Shown: positions 1 to 8,588 of the stretch, piece by piece | Layout of the letters: the number at the start of each line of letters is the position of its first letter | How positions within the stretch are numbered: position 1 is the stretch's first letter | Assembly: GCA_045615765.1 (NCBI GenBank) | Contig: JAZLFM010000027.1 | Span: 3,921 to 67,920 of the forward strand | Direction: 5' to 3' | Length of the DNA: 64,000 bases | DNA from: UBA1715 sp045615765 | GTDB lineage: Bacteria; Bacteroidota; Bacteroidia; Bacteroidales; UBA1715 | The notes under the pieces: generated by a model | Databases searched by the model: none | What the model was told of the DNA's origin: nothing | The model's input: only the letters and a program-made list of their open reading frames with translations | Made by a program: the position numbers and the translations under genes

Positions 1-2707
1 AGCAGGCAGCATGTGATTTATTGAAAGCGTATGAAGCGAATTTCTTCCATTCGGTCCAAATGTGGTCAAGCGTGTCTTTTACTTTTTCTTCTGACCAGCC
101 TGTTTCCTTGCATTGTTTCGGAACTCCTTGTTTGATGAACAAACCGTATAATTCCTCCATCTTTGCTAACTGCTTTTTACCCATGGCTTTACGAAGAGTG
201 TCGGATTGACCTCGGGTAAAGTCGGCAATAAGTCTGGATAGAAGCATTACCTGCTCTTGGTAAACGGTGATGCCGTATGTGTCCTTTAAATATTGGTCCA
301 TACATGGCAAGTCGTATGTTATTTCTTCTTTACCTTGCTTTCGGGCGATAAAAGAAGGAATGTTGTCCATTGGCCCCGGACGGTACAAGGCATTCATGGC
401 AATAAGGTCGCCGATTACAGTCGGATGTAGTTCCTTTAGGTATTTTTGCATACCAGGAGATTCAAACTGGAATACGCCAACAGTGCCGCCTCTACTGTAT
501 AATTGATATGTTAGCTCGTCGTCGATAGGGATAGCGTCGATATCAACGTCTATGCCTTTTGAGTGTTTGATGTTTTTAATGGCCTCTTTTATGATTGAAA
601 GTGTTTTCAGTCCTAAAAAGTCCATTTTTATCAAGCCGACAGACTCAATAACATGTCCGTCGTATTGAGTTACAAGCACACTTTCTTTGGTTTCCTTATC
701 TGTTTGCGTACAAATAGGGGCGAAATTTGTTAAATCGTCTGCTCCAATAATAACGCCACAGGCGTGAATACCGATTTGTCTGTTTGTGTCCTCCAATTCT
801 TCTGCGTATGTAAGCATGGAACTGATATTGCTGTCGTTTCCATTAAGCAAATCTCTCAGTTCTTTTACATATTTGTAGCAGTTTTTTAGGTTGACTTTAG
901 GCTTCTTGGCGTTTGGATTATAGTTGTCGCCATCAACAGCTTTCAGTTGATCTTCGTCGAATTCTTTTTCTGGTATATAGCTTTTAATTTGTGCTACAGT
1001 AGAAAGATCGATTTTTTGTACACGGCTAACATCTGCAATAGATGATTTTGAAGCCATTGTACCATAAGTAATGATATGGGCAACTTTTTCTTTGCCGTAT
1101 TTCTTCGTAACCCAGTCTAATACTTTTCCACGGCCTTCATCGTCAAAATCCACATCGATATCGGGTAGGGAGATACGGTCAGGGTTAAGGAAACGTTCAA
1201 ACAGTAAATCGTATTTGAGCGGGTCTAAGTCGGTGATACGTAAGCAATATGCAACAACAGAACCAGCTGCAGAACCACGGCCAGGTCCAACCGAAACGCC
1301 AAGTTCTTCGCGGGCGCCACGAATATAATCTTGTACAATCAAGAAATAACCTGGGAAGCCCATGGTTTTCATGATGTGTAATTCGAAGATTATTCGCTCT
1401 TTTTGTTCCTCGGTAAGCACTTCGCCGTAGCGCTTATGTGCACCTTCCCAAGCAAGTTTGGCCAAATAATCAGCTTCGAGTTTTATACGGTATAGTTTCT
1501 CGTAACCACCTAGTTTCTTTATTTTATCTTCAGCCTTTTCTTGACTCAGCACAACTTCGCCTTTTTCGTTGCGTGTGAATTCGTCAAAAAGTTCTTGTTC
1601 TGTTATTTTTTTCTTGTATTCTTCAACTGTTCCAAATTCTTCTGGAATGTCGAACATAGGCATGATAGGTCCAGAATCGATAGAATAAACTTCAACTTTA
1701 TCGACGATTTCTTGGGTGTTTTCAAGTGCTTCCGGAATATCACTAAACATTTCGGCCATTTCCTCAGGAGTTTTCAGCCATTCTTGTTTTGTGTAGTGCA
1801 TACGGTTAGGGTCATCGAAGTCTTTACCGGTACTTAAACAAATTAATCTATCGTGTGCTTCGCCGTGTTTTTCTTCTACGAAATGAACGTCGTTAGTTGC
1901 TATTAATTTGATATTGTGTTTTTTAGCAAGTTCAATTAAAACAGCATTTACTTCTTGTTGTCTCTCGAAAGTAGAAGTGTCGGCATTTGGTTTGTCGGTT
2001 TTATGTCTTTGTAATTCAATATAATAGTCTTCGCCAAAAAGATTCTTGAACCAAAGCACGGCTTTTTCTGCAGCTTCTAAATCGCCATTCATGATTTTTT
2101 GCGGTACTTCACCACCAAGACAGGCAGAGCTACAGATAATTCCTTCGTGATATTTTTCTAAAAGCTCGTGGTCGATTCTGGCGTTATAGTAATAACCTTC
2201 GGTAAAAGCAATAGAACTTAATTTACAAAGGTTTTGGTAACCTTTTTTGTTCTTCGCAAGAAGAATTAAGTGCCATCCACGATGTTTTTTATGTCCTTCT
2301 AATAGCTCGTCGGCATAACTTTCGTGAGCACAATACGTTTCAATTCCAATGATTGGTTTGAAAGGAATGAATTCTTCTTTTTTCTTTTGTAAGATAGGTA
2401 GTTCTTCCTCAAATTTGGCAAGACGTTCTTGCGCTTGTGCTTTTTCTTCTTCTGATTTTTCGTCGGAAGCGATGATAGCTTTTTCCTTTGCGATGTTTTC
2501 CTCACATTCGGCAACTTTCTTTTTCGGCTTTGAATTAAAACTATTGCTGGAGTCCATTAAGTCTTTGATACCGAACATATTTCCGTGGTCGGTTAAAGCC
2601 ATTGATGTCATGCCGTTTTTCATGCATTTTTCTATCAATGCAGGTACTTTCGACATTCCATCAAGAATGGAATAATGGGAGTGGACATGTAAGTGCGTAA
2701 ACTTCAT
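1..2707 (-). CDS. dnaE: DNA polymerase III alpha subunit, partial (3' end beyond window)
   Basis: Catalytic subunit of the replicative DNA polymerase. About 902 codons are present and the gene runs off the left edge of the window, so the C-terminal part is missing. The protein begins MKFTHLHVHSHYS, the N-terminal PHP domain signature, followed by ALTDHGNMFG. The polymerase palm motif PDIDVDFDDEGR is readable around residues 515-526, with D518 and D520 as the expected metal-binding aspartates. The ATG at 2705-2707 opens directly into the PHP motif, so the start is secure. No stop or frameshift was noticed in the stretches translated by hand. The gene is transcribed away from the divergent gene at 2978. 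The identification rests on motifs and is very strong. Confidence 0.97.
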   Translation of the reverse strand, partial: MKFTHLHVHSHYSILDGMSKVPALIEKCMKNGMTSMALTDHGNMFGIKDLMDSSNSFNSKPKKKVAECEENIAKEKAIIASDEKSEEEKAQAQERLAKFEEELPILQKKKEEFIPFKPIIGIETYCAHESYADELLEGHKKHRGWHLILLAKNKKGYQNLCKLSSIAFTEGYYYNARIDHELLEKYHEGIICSSACLGGEVPQKIMNGDLEAAEKAVLWFKNLFGEDYYIELQRHKTDKPNADTSTFERQQEVNAVLIELAKKHNIKLIATNDVHFVEEKHGEAHDRLICLSTGKDFDDPNRMHYTKQEWLKTPEEMAEMFSDIPEALENTQEIVDKVEVYSIDSGPIMPMFDIPEEFGTVEEYKKKITEQELFDEFTRNEKGEVVLSQEKAEDKIKKLGGYEKLYRIKLEADYLAKLAWEGAHKRYGEVLTEEQKERIIFELHIMKTMGFPGYFLIVQDYIRGAREELGVSVGPGRGSAAGSVVAYCLRITDLDPLKYDLLFERFLNPDRISLPDIDVDFDDEGRGKVLDWVTKKYGKEKVAHIITYGTMASKSSIADVSRVQKIDLSTVAQIKSYIPEKEFDEDQLKAVDGDNYNPNAKKPKVNLKNCYKYVKELRDLLNGNDSNISSMLTYAEELEDTNRQIGIHACGVIIGADDLTNFAPICTQTDKETKESVLVTQYDGHVIESVGLIKMDFLGLKTLSIIKEAIKNIKHSKGIDVDIDAIPIDDELTYQLYSRGGTVGVFQFESPGMQKYLKELHPTVIGDLIAMNALYRPGPMDNIPSFIARKQGKEEITYDLPCMDQYLKDTYGITVYQEQVMLLSRLIADFTRGQSDTLRKAMGKKQLAKMEELYGLFIKQGVPKQCKETGWSEEKVKDTLDHIWTEWKKFASYAFNKSHAAC

Positions 2708-2954
2708 CTTTTTGTTTGTTTTTCCTGTAGATGGGGCAGGTTAGAAACATGCCCGTACGGTTTTAGTTCATCGTTAGCAAAGTAAATGAAAAAACTCCAT
2801 TGAAAAATGCTATGTTGATAAACAGTGAAAACAATTTTCGCGAATAAATTTTTAACAAAAAAAACGAGTGGGTGTGTAAAAAATGCACACAACAACAATT
2901 TGTTTTTAGTTTTTTTTTGTTTGAGAAAATAATAGGCAGGTTCGTTATATTTTA

Positions 2955-2962
2955 TACCTTTG
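2955..2962 (+). promoter_or_regulatory. Bacteroidota -7 box TACCTTTG
   Basis: The octamer matches the TAnnTTTG consensus and lies 15 bases before the ATG at 2978. It makes the in-frame ATG at 2960 implausible as a start, because that codon overlaps the box. No TTTG is found at the usual 19-21 base spacing upstream. Confidence 0.5.
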
Positions 2963-2977
2963 TATAGTTTTACAAAA

Positions 2978-3550
2978 ATGAATCAAAAACGTTTTCTTAT
3001 ACAATTGTGCATGTTGCTTTTGTCGGTTTCGGCAATAGGTCAGGTGAATTTTTTTACCGATGATGCACAAGATTCGTTAGCTACAAATTTCTACCAACGT
3101 AATAAAAGATTTAGTGCATTGGTAGTGAGTAGTTTGCCTACTTTACAAACTGGTGCGACTGTTTTTATTCATAATAAGGAAAATCGCTCTTCGTATTATG
3201 TTTCTCTTAAATCAAACTTTAATAGACGGTATGTCGTAAACGGAGAAGAGTGTTATGGCGAAGGTGTTAGACAAAAGGAATTGGCATATACGGCTTCTTC
3301 GTTAAATGTTGGTTTGGCTCGTGGATTTACCCGAAACTGGTTCATATTTGCAGGTTTTGGTATGTTGGTAAAACAGACTCATTATTCAAATGTCATAGAA
3401 GATAATTATCGCTATCATATAAGCAATCAAGGTGTATGGCTTGATGTAGCAGCAGGAACTATGTATGTTGCTGACAATGGTTTGTCGCTTTTGGCGGGAA
3501 TGAATTTGAATGACAGAAGTGTAACGATAGGTTTAGGATATACATGGTAA
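2978..3550 (+). CDS. small predicted outer-membrane beta-barrel protein
   Basis: The product is about 190 residues. It starts MNQKRFLIQL and has a clear signal peptide ending near VSAIGQ. The mature part is rich in alternating hydrophobic and aromatic stretches and ends VTIGLGYTW, a terminal aromatic beta-strand typical of outer-membrane barrels. No specific family was recognised. An ATG 18 bases upstream is in frame but would sit inside the promoter box, so 2978 is preferred. The stop codon shares a base with the start of the downstream peptidase gene (TAATG), suggesting translational coupling and possibly a related cell-envelope role. The function is unknown. Confidence 0.75.
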   Translation: MNQKRFLIQLCMLLLSVSAIGQVNFFTDDAQDSLATNFYQRNKRFSALVVSSLPTLQTGATVFIHNKENRSSYYVSLKSNFNRRYVVNGEECYGEGVRQKELAYTASSLNVGLARGFTRNWFIFAGFGMLVKQTHYSNVIEDNYRYHISNQGVWLDVAAGTMYVADNGLSLLAGMNLNDRSVTIGLGYTW

Positions 3551-5313
3551 TGAAAAAATCTTTTTACATACTTTGTGTGTTTGTGCTTGGTTTTCTTAAT
3601 AGCATAGGAAATCCATTGCCTCCACGTACAAAAATGTATCCGAAATTCACTCGTGCCGATAGTTTGCACGGCCGTTTGGATTCTTTTCGTAGTTGCTATG
3701 ATGTTCGTTTTTATGATATTGATGTTACCGTTCAGCCAGAGACGAAAAGTTTGGTCGGTAAGGTTTCAATGCTTGCTTCATGTGAGAATGTTCAACAAAC
3801 TGTAATTCAAATAGATTTGTCTTCATTGCTGACGATAGATGCTTTGTATGTTGATTCTATTTTGATTACAGATTACAAGCGTGAATATAATGCTGTTTTC
3901 TTCTCGTTGCCTCGAACGTATGCAGAAGGACAGGAATATACTATCACTTGTTCATATCATGGAAAACCGGCAGAGGCTGTTCGTCCGCCATGGGAAGCAG
4001 GTATGGTTTGGAAAACGTCGAAGTCGGGTAAGCCTTGGTGTGGTGTGACTTGCGAAACATTGGGAGCAAGTTGTTGGATTCCATGTAAAGACCATCTTTC
4101 TGATGAACCAGAGAATGGGATGAGAATGAAAATCACCGTTCCGAAAGGTCTTGTTGCAGTCTCTAACGGAATGTTGCAAGAACATATTGAAAATGAGGAG
4201 AATGATGTATGGGTTTGGCAAACGAATTATCCTATCAATAGTTACAATATGACCTTTTATGTAGGTGATTTTGTATCCTATGAAGAAGAATATAATGGCG
4301 TAGAACGTTCGTTCCCTTTGATATATTGGGTGTTAAAAGATGATTTAGAAAAGTCGAAGAAATCATTTGCCCAAACGAAAGATGTGGTTGCTGCTTATGA
4401 GGAGTTTTTTGGACCATATCCTTGGTCGAAAGAATGCTTGAAGTTGGTTGAAAGTCCGTATGAAGGAATGGAACACCAAACGGCAATAGCGTATGGTAAT
4501 GGATTTAAGAATACTTTTGGTTTTGACTATATTATTGTACATGAAGTTGCTCATGAATGGTGGGGAAACACAGTTTCGGTAGATGATTATGCTGAAATTT
4601 TCATCCACGAAGGATTTGCAATGTATAGCGAGTTCTTATATGTAGAAAAAATGTTTGGTGAGGCAAAACGCGACCGATATATTCGGATATGGGCAAATAC
4701 AATGAAGAATATTCGTCCTGTTGTTGGTCCACGCGATGTGAATTTCTGGGATTATCGTGATACCGATCCGTATGTGAAAGGGGCATTGACATTACATGGT
4801 TTGCGTAATCTTATAGATAACGACAGTCTGTTCTTTGATATTATTAAGTCATATAATATGACTCGCCGAAATGGTATTGTGACGGTGAAAGATTTTACTG
4901 GTTACGTGAACGAACGAACGGGGCAAGATTATTCGTGGTATTTTAATCAGTACTTATATAGCGAGAAAAAACCGGTCTTGCAGGTTAAGCCCGTTAAAAA
5001 GAATGAAAGGTGTCCGGATTTAGTCTATGTTGTTGAAAACGGTTCTCGTGAGTATTTTGTCAATCTTGTTAAGATGCGTTGGACAAATGTTGACGATAGT
5101 TTTCATTTACCTGTCTCGTTTTATGTACCAGATTCTTCATCTGTTCAAGTTTCGGGGATGGGGGATGTGGCAGGACTTGATAGGGTTATTCCGGTAACTA
5201 GTGGAGTGTGTGTGGCTTTCTATTCCAATGAAGTGGATAAAGCATTTTATATAAATAATTCCACCGCATATTTTGATTTGGAGTTTGTTAAAAAATTTAA
5301 AAAGAAAAAATAA
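3550..5313 (+). CDS. M1 family metallopeptidase (aminopeptidase N-like)
   Basis: Predicted zinc aminopeptidase of about 587 residues, secreted or periplasmic, with the N-terminal signal MKKSFYILCVFVLGFLNSIG. The zinc site HEVAHEWWGN starts at H331, and the third ligand is E354 in FIHEGFAMYSE, giving the M1 spacing of 18 residues between H335 and E354. The usual GxMEN substrate-binding motif appears here as GMEH, a departure that may alter amino-terminus recognition. The protein is shorter than four-domain aminopeptidase N and resembles the compact Bacteroidota M1 peptidases. ATG 3550 overlaps the preceding stop. An in-frame ATG at 3544 would only add MV. The stop overlaps the next start by one base. 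Confidence 0.9.
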   Translation: MKKSFYILCVFVLGFLNSIGNPLPPRTKMYPKFTRADSLHGRLDSFRSCYDVRFYDIDVTVQPETKSLVGKVSMLASCENVQQTVIQIDLSSLLTIDALYVDSILITDYKREYNAVFFSLPRTYAEGQEYTITCSYHGKPAEAVRPPWEAGMVWKTSKSGKPWCGVTCETLGASCWIPCKDHLSDEPENGMRMKITVPKGLVAVSNGMLQEHIENEENDVWVWQTNYPINSYNMTFYVGDFVSYEEEYNGVERSFPLIYWVLKDDLEKSKKSFAQTKDVVAAYEEFFGPYPWSKECLKLVESPYEGMEHQTAIAYGNGFKNTFGFDYIIVHEVAHEWWGNTVSVDDYAEIFIHEGFAMYSEFLYVEKMFGEAKRDRYIRIWANTMKNIRPVVGPRDVNFWDYRDTDPYVKGALTLHGLRNLIDNDSLFFDIIKSYNMTRRNGIVTVKDFTGYVNERTGQDYSWYFNQYLYSEKKPVLQVKPVKKNERCPDLVYVVENGSREYFVNLVKMRWTNVDDSFHLPVSFYVPDSSSVQVSGMGDVAGLDRVIPVTSGVCVAFYSNEVDKAFYINNSTAYFDLEFVKKFKKKK

Positions 5314-6626
5314 TGAGTAATGCAGTGTTTCCTCGTGAGCTTGTTGATAGAATCATAGCTGCGAATGGAATAAAAGATGTTTCAAAAGCATCTATTCGTC
5401 AAGTTGTTAAAATCGTTAGAGATATAGAAGAAGAGACTGGTGTAGAGTTTGTTAAGATGGAAATGGGTGTGCCGGGTTTGGCACCAGCGCAAGTAGGTGT
5501 AGAAGCTGAAATAGAAGCTTTGAAAAATGGTTGTGCGTCTATATATCCTCCAATCGAAGGGCTTCCAGAATTGAAGAAAGAAATGTCTCGTTTTGTGAAG
5601 AATTTCCTTGACATAACAGTTTCTCCAGAATCATGTATCCCGACAGTTGGTTCTATGCAGGCAAGTTTTGCAGCATTCCTTACGGCTGGTCGTAGAGATG
5701 TGAATAAAACAAAGACGTTGTTTATAGATCCGGGTTTCCCTGTTCAAAAACAGCAATTGCGTATGATGGGATTGCCATTTGAAACATTTGATGTGTATAA
5801 TTTTCGTGGCGAAGCGTTACGTGAGAAATTGGAATCGTATTGTTCTAAAGGTGATATAGCAACAATTGTGTATTCAAGTCCTAATAATCCTTCGTGGATT
5901 TGCTTTACCGACGAAGAGTTGAAAATTATAGCTGATGTTGTAAATAAATACGATATTGTTGTTGTTGAAGATTTAGCATATTTCGCAATGGATTTCCGTA
6001 AAGATTACGGACAGCCAGGTGTAGCGCCATTCCAACCAACAATTGCAAAATACACAGATAACTATATACTATTGATTTCAGCATCGAAAGCGTTTAGTTA
6101 TGCAGGACAGCGTATAGCTTCTTTGGTTATCTCCGATGCGTTGTATGGTAAGAAATTCCCTGATTTGTTACGATTCTATGCACAAGAAGAATTGGGTCGT
6201 GCTATGATATATGGTGCCGTATATGCGTTGACTTCAGGAACAGCATTCTCAGCACAATATGCATTTGTGGCAATTCTAAAAGCAGCAAACGAAGGTAAGT
6301 ATAATTTTAGAAACGATATTTTGGAATATGGAAATCGTGCCAAGCAAATGAAAGACATTTTTGTAAAAAATGGTTTCGAAATTGTGTACGATTATGATAT
6401 GGAACAACCAGTAGGTGATGGTTTCTATTTTACCATAGGCTATCCAGGTATGACAGGAGGTGAGTTGTTGGCAGAATTGTTATACTATGGAATTAGTGCT
6501 ATTACTTTGGATATAACAGGAAGTGATAGACAAGGTTTGCGTGCCTGCACATCACAAATGTCTCAGCATAAGATAGATTTGTTGCAAGATAGAGCGAGAT
6601 TATTTAATGAGAATCATAAGAAATAA
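5313..6626 (+). CDS. class I/II aminotransferase (PLP-dependent)
   Basis: The product is 437 residues with the fold type I aminotransferase pattern: SSPNNPSW in the middle, VVEDLAYF for the PLP-contacting Asp/Tyr region, and SASKAFSYAGQRIA with the Schiff-base lysine at K259. The substrate cannot be assigned from sequence. The long N-terminal stretch before the GVPG segment and the KMEMGVPGLAPAQVG motif place it in a Bacteroidota aminotransferase subgroup distinct from AspC. The start overlaps the M1 peptidase stop (TAATG), so the two are probably co-translated. Peptide degradation followed by amino acid metabolism is a plausible but unproven link. Confidence 0.88.
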   Translation: MSNAVFPRELVDRIIAANGIKDVSKASIRQVVKIVRDIEEETGVEFVKMEMGVPGLAPAQVGVEAEIEALKNGCASIYPPIEGLPELKKEMSRFVKNFLDITVSPESCIPTVGSMQASFAAFLTAGRRDVNKTKTLFIDPGFPVQKQQLRMMGLPFETFDVYNFRGEALREKLESYCSKGDIATIVYSSPNNPSWICFTDEELKIIADVVNKYDIVVVEDLAYFAMDFRKDYGQPGVAPFQPTIAKYTDNYILLISASKAFSYAGQRIASLVISDALYGKKFPDLLRFYAQEELGRAMIYGAVYALTSGTAFSAQYAFVAILKAANEGKYNFRNDILEYGNRAKQMKDIFVKNGFEIVYDYDMEQPVGDGFYFTIGYPGMTGGELLAELLYYGISAITLDITGSDRQGLRACTSQMSQHKIDLLQDRARLFNENHKK

Positions 6627-6672
6627 TTTGACGATTTTTCTTGAAACTATATCTTAGACAAAATAAAAACAG

Positions 6673-6680
6673 TATTTTTG
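6673..6680 (+). promoter_or_regulatory. -7 box TATTTTTG before small conserved gene
   Basis: Full match to TAnnTTTG, 20 bases before the ATG at 6701. The gene therefore appears to have its own promoter despite following the aminotransferase closely. Confidence 0.5.
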
Positions 6681-6700
6681 TACAATAAAAATAAACAATT

Positions 6701-6967
6701 ATGGCAAATAAAAGACAATTTAAGAAAGATGTAGACTGTGTTTTCGATACAGTTATTGAAGAATGTGTATTTACAGCAGATTTCTTTCCAGAAAAAACAG
6801 AATTAGTTGAAAATTTGATCAACGAAGCTCTTACATTATATAATGACACTCGTTTTGCATACAAAATGGATGCAAATATGTCAAGTAAAGCATTCTATAA
6901 TGGTTTGTTGACAAATTATATTGCTAAAATGAATGAAATTTTAGTGAAATTAAACGAATCTAAATAG
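6701..6967 (+). CDS. small conserved hypothetical protein
   Basis: An 88-residue acidic protein, MANKRQFKKDVDCVFDTVIEE, without a signal peptide or membrane segment, predicted to be mostly alpha-helical. The name of the family is not recognised. It has its own promoter box upstream and a strong terminator immediately downstream, so it is a monocistronic unit. This arrangement argues for a real, independently expressed cytosolic protein. No function is proposed. Confidence 0.75.
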   Translation: MANKRQFKKDVDCVFDTVIEECVFTADFFPEKTELVENLINEALTLYNDTRFAYKMDANMSSKAFYNGLLTNYIAKMNEILVKLNESK

Positions 6968-6989
6968 TCGTTGCTTTTTAGAAAACTAG

Positions 6990-7021
6990 AATCCAACTCT
7001 CTAAAGGGTTGGATTTTTTTT
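6990..7021 (+). terminator. rho-independent terminator
   Basis: AATCCAAC and GTTGGATT form an 8-bp stem around a 10-base loop, followed by a run of eight T. It ends the small gene and lies just before folC. A TTG at 7009 inside this hairpin should not be taken as the folC start. Confidence 0.85.
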
Positions 7022-7032
7022 ACCATTATTGT

Positions 7033-8331
7033 ATGAAATATTCCGATCTTCTACAATATTTATATGTACAATATCCATGTTTTCAACATGTAGGTAAGAG
7101 TGCGTATGTGCCTTCTTTACAGAATATAATAGATTTATTAGCCGTTTTAGGGAATCCGCATAAATCTATTCGTTGTGTGCATGTTGCGGGAACTAATGGA
7201 AAAGGTTCTACTTCACATTTTATCGCTTCTATTTTGCAAGAGTCTGGATATAAGGTCGGATTGTACACATCTCCACATATTGTAGATTTTCGAGAACGGA
7301 TACGAGTTGATGGCAAAACAATAACTGCTCAATTTTTGTCTGCAACAATTGCAAAGTATGGTGAGCAATTTGAAAAAATAAAACCTTCTTTGTTTGAAGT
7401 GACTACAGCCTTGGCTTTTGCATATTTTAAATACAAGAAAGTTGATGTTGCAGTGATGGAAACCGGTTTGGGAGGTAGATTAGATGCAACGAATGTAATA
7501 ACTCCATTGGTGTCTGTAATAACGAATATAGGTTTTGATCATACTCAAATATTAGGTGATACGCTTGCGAAAATAGCACGAGAAAAAGCAGGTATAATAA
7601 AACCAAATATTCCTGTGGTGATTGGAGAATATCAGGATGAAACTGCGCCAGTGTTTGAGCAAGTTGCAAAAGAAAATAATTCAAAGATTATTATCGCGTC
7701 GAAGCGCTATCGTATAGATGCTGTAGATGATAATTCTTTAAGTTCGTTTACCATACAAGATGAGGATGGAGATAGTTTGAAGTTACAGAGTGGTTTACAT
7801 GGCTTGTATCAACAAAAAAATGTTGTTACTGTGTATGCGGCAATTCAAGAATTGAAATCGCAGTTGAAAATTACCAAAGCTGCTATACAAAGAGGGTATA
7901 AAAATGTATTGGTGAATACCAAATTAATAGGTCGTTGGCAGATAGTAGATACAAAACCATTGACAATTTGTGATACCGGTCATAATTATGATGGACTTTC
8001 CTATACAATGAATCAATTGCAATCATTAGGAAAAAAGGATGTACGAATAGTGTGGGGGATGGTAAGTGATAAAGATATATCTTCTATAATTACGCTACTT
8101 CCAAATGATGCAACATATTATATAAGTACGCCAAATATAGAAAGAGCGATGCCTATAGAAACATTGGAGAAATTTTTTGCAGGAAAAAATTATAAAATTT
8201 ATAAAAATATTCAGACTGCGTATTTGAATGCAAAACGCTGTATATCAAAAGATTCTGTTTTATATGTTGGTGGAAGTTCGTATGTGGTAGCAGAATTTTT
8301 TGAAAAAAATCACAAAAACATTTGGAGGTAA
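7033..8331 (+). CDS. folC: bifunctional folylpolyglutamate synthase / dihydrofolate synthase
   Basis: Cytosolic ligase of about 432 residues that adds glutamate to dihydropteroate or folates. It shows the Mur-ligase-like ATP loop HVAGTNGKGSTSHF, then TSPHIVDFRERI, ETGLGGRLDATNVI and FDHTQILGDT, all diagnostic for FolC. The C-terminal domain contains CDTGHNYDGL. The start is ATG 7033 (MKYSDLLQYL). An upstream in-frame TTG lies in the preceding terminator and was rejected. The gene is followed by the tRNA-Val promoter, whose TTTG element overlaps its last codons. Confidence 0.95.
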   Translation: MKYSDLLQYLYVQYPCFQHVGKSAYVPSLQNIIDLLAVLGNPHKSIRCVHVAGTNGKGSTSHFIASILQESGYKVGLYTSPHIVDFRERIRVDGKTITAQFLSATIAKYGEQFEKIKPSLFEVTTALAFAYFKYKKVDVAVMETGLGGRLDATNVITPLVSVITNIGFDHTQILGDTLAKIAREKAGIIKPNIPVVIGEYQDETAPVFEQVAKENNSKIIIASKRYRIDAVDDNSLSSFTIQDEDGDSLKLQSGLHGLYQQKNVVTVYAAIQELKSQLKITKAAIQRGYKNVLVNTKLIGRWQIVDTKPLTICDTGHNYDGLSYTMNQLQSLGKKDVRIVWGMVSDKDISSIITLLPNDATYYISTPNIERAMPIETLEKFFAGKNYKIYKNIQTAYLNAKRCISKDSVLYVGGSSYVVAEFFEKNHKNIWR

Positions 8332-8351
8332 TTAAAAAATGCCTATCTTTG
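8321..8351 (+). promoter_or_regulatory. consensus Bacteroidota promoter for tRNA-Val
   Basis: TTTG at 8321-8324, a 19-base spacer, and TATCTTTG at 8344-8351 match the -33/-7 consensus completely. This is the best promoter in the window. Transcription should start near 8358, about 34 bases before the tRNA. Confidence 0.85.
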
Positions 8352-8391
8352 CACTGCATTTGAGAAACAAAGATACCAAATGTAATCAAAA

Positions 8392-8466
8392 GGGCGCTTA
8401 GCTCAGCTGGTTCAGAGCATCTGGTTTACACCCAGAGGGTCAGGGGTTCGAATCCCTTAGCGCCCA
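8392..8466 (+). tRNA. tRNA-Val (anticodon TAC)
   Basis: A 75-nt cloverleaf. The acceptor GGGCGCT pairs with AGCGCCC, the anticodon stem TCTGG/CCAGA encloses the loop TTTACAC with anticodon TAC, and the T arm contains GGTTCGAATCC. The discriminator base is A at 8466 and CCA is not encoded. Confidence 0.97.
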
Positions 8467-8472
8467 CTTAAG

Positions 8473-8508
8473 AGAGGAAATTTCAAACGAGATTTCCTCT
8501 TTTTTTTT
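8473..8508 (+). terminator. terminator after tRNA-Val
   Basis: The stem AGAGGAAAT/ATTTCCTCT is followed by about nine T, starting seven bases after the tRNA end. Confidence 0.88.
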
Positions 8509-8555
8509 ATTGAAAAAATCTATGCCATATAGTAAGCACGAATGAAAATTTATTC

Positions 8556-8563
8556 TACATTTG
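8556..8563 (+). promoter_or_regulatory. -7 box TACATTTG before aspC
   Basis: Full TAnnTTTG match 25 bases before the ATG at 8589. No matching TTTG at -33 was seen. Confidence 0.5.
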
Positions 8564-8588
8564 TGCCGCAAAAAAATTACGCTATAGA

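Noticed and set aside
7009..7032. N-terminal extension of folC from a TTG codon
   Set aside because: The codon lies inside the stem and T-run of the preceding terminator.
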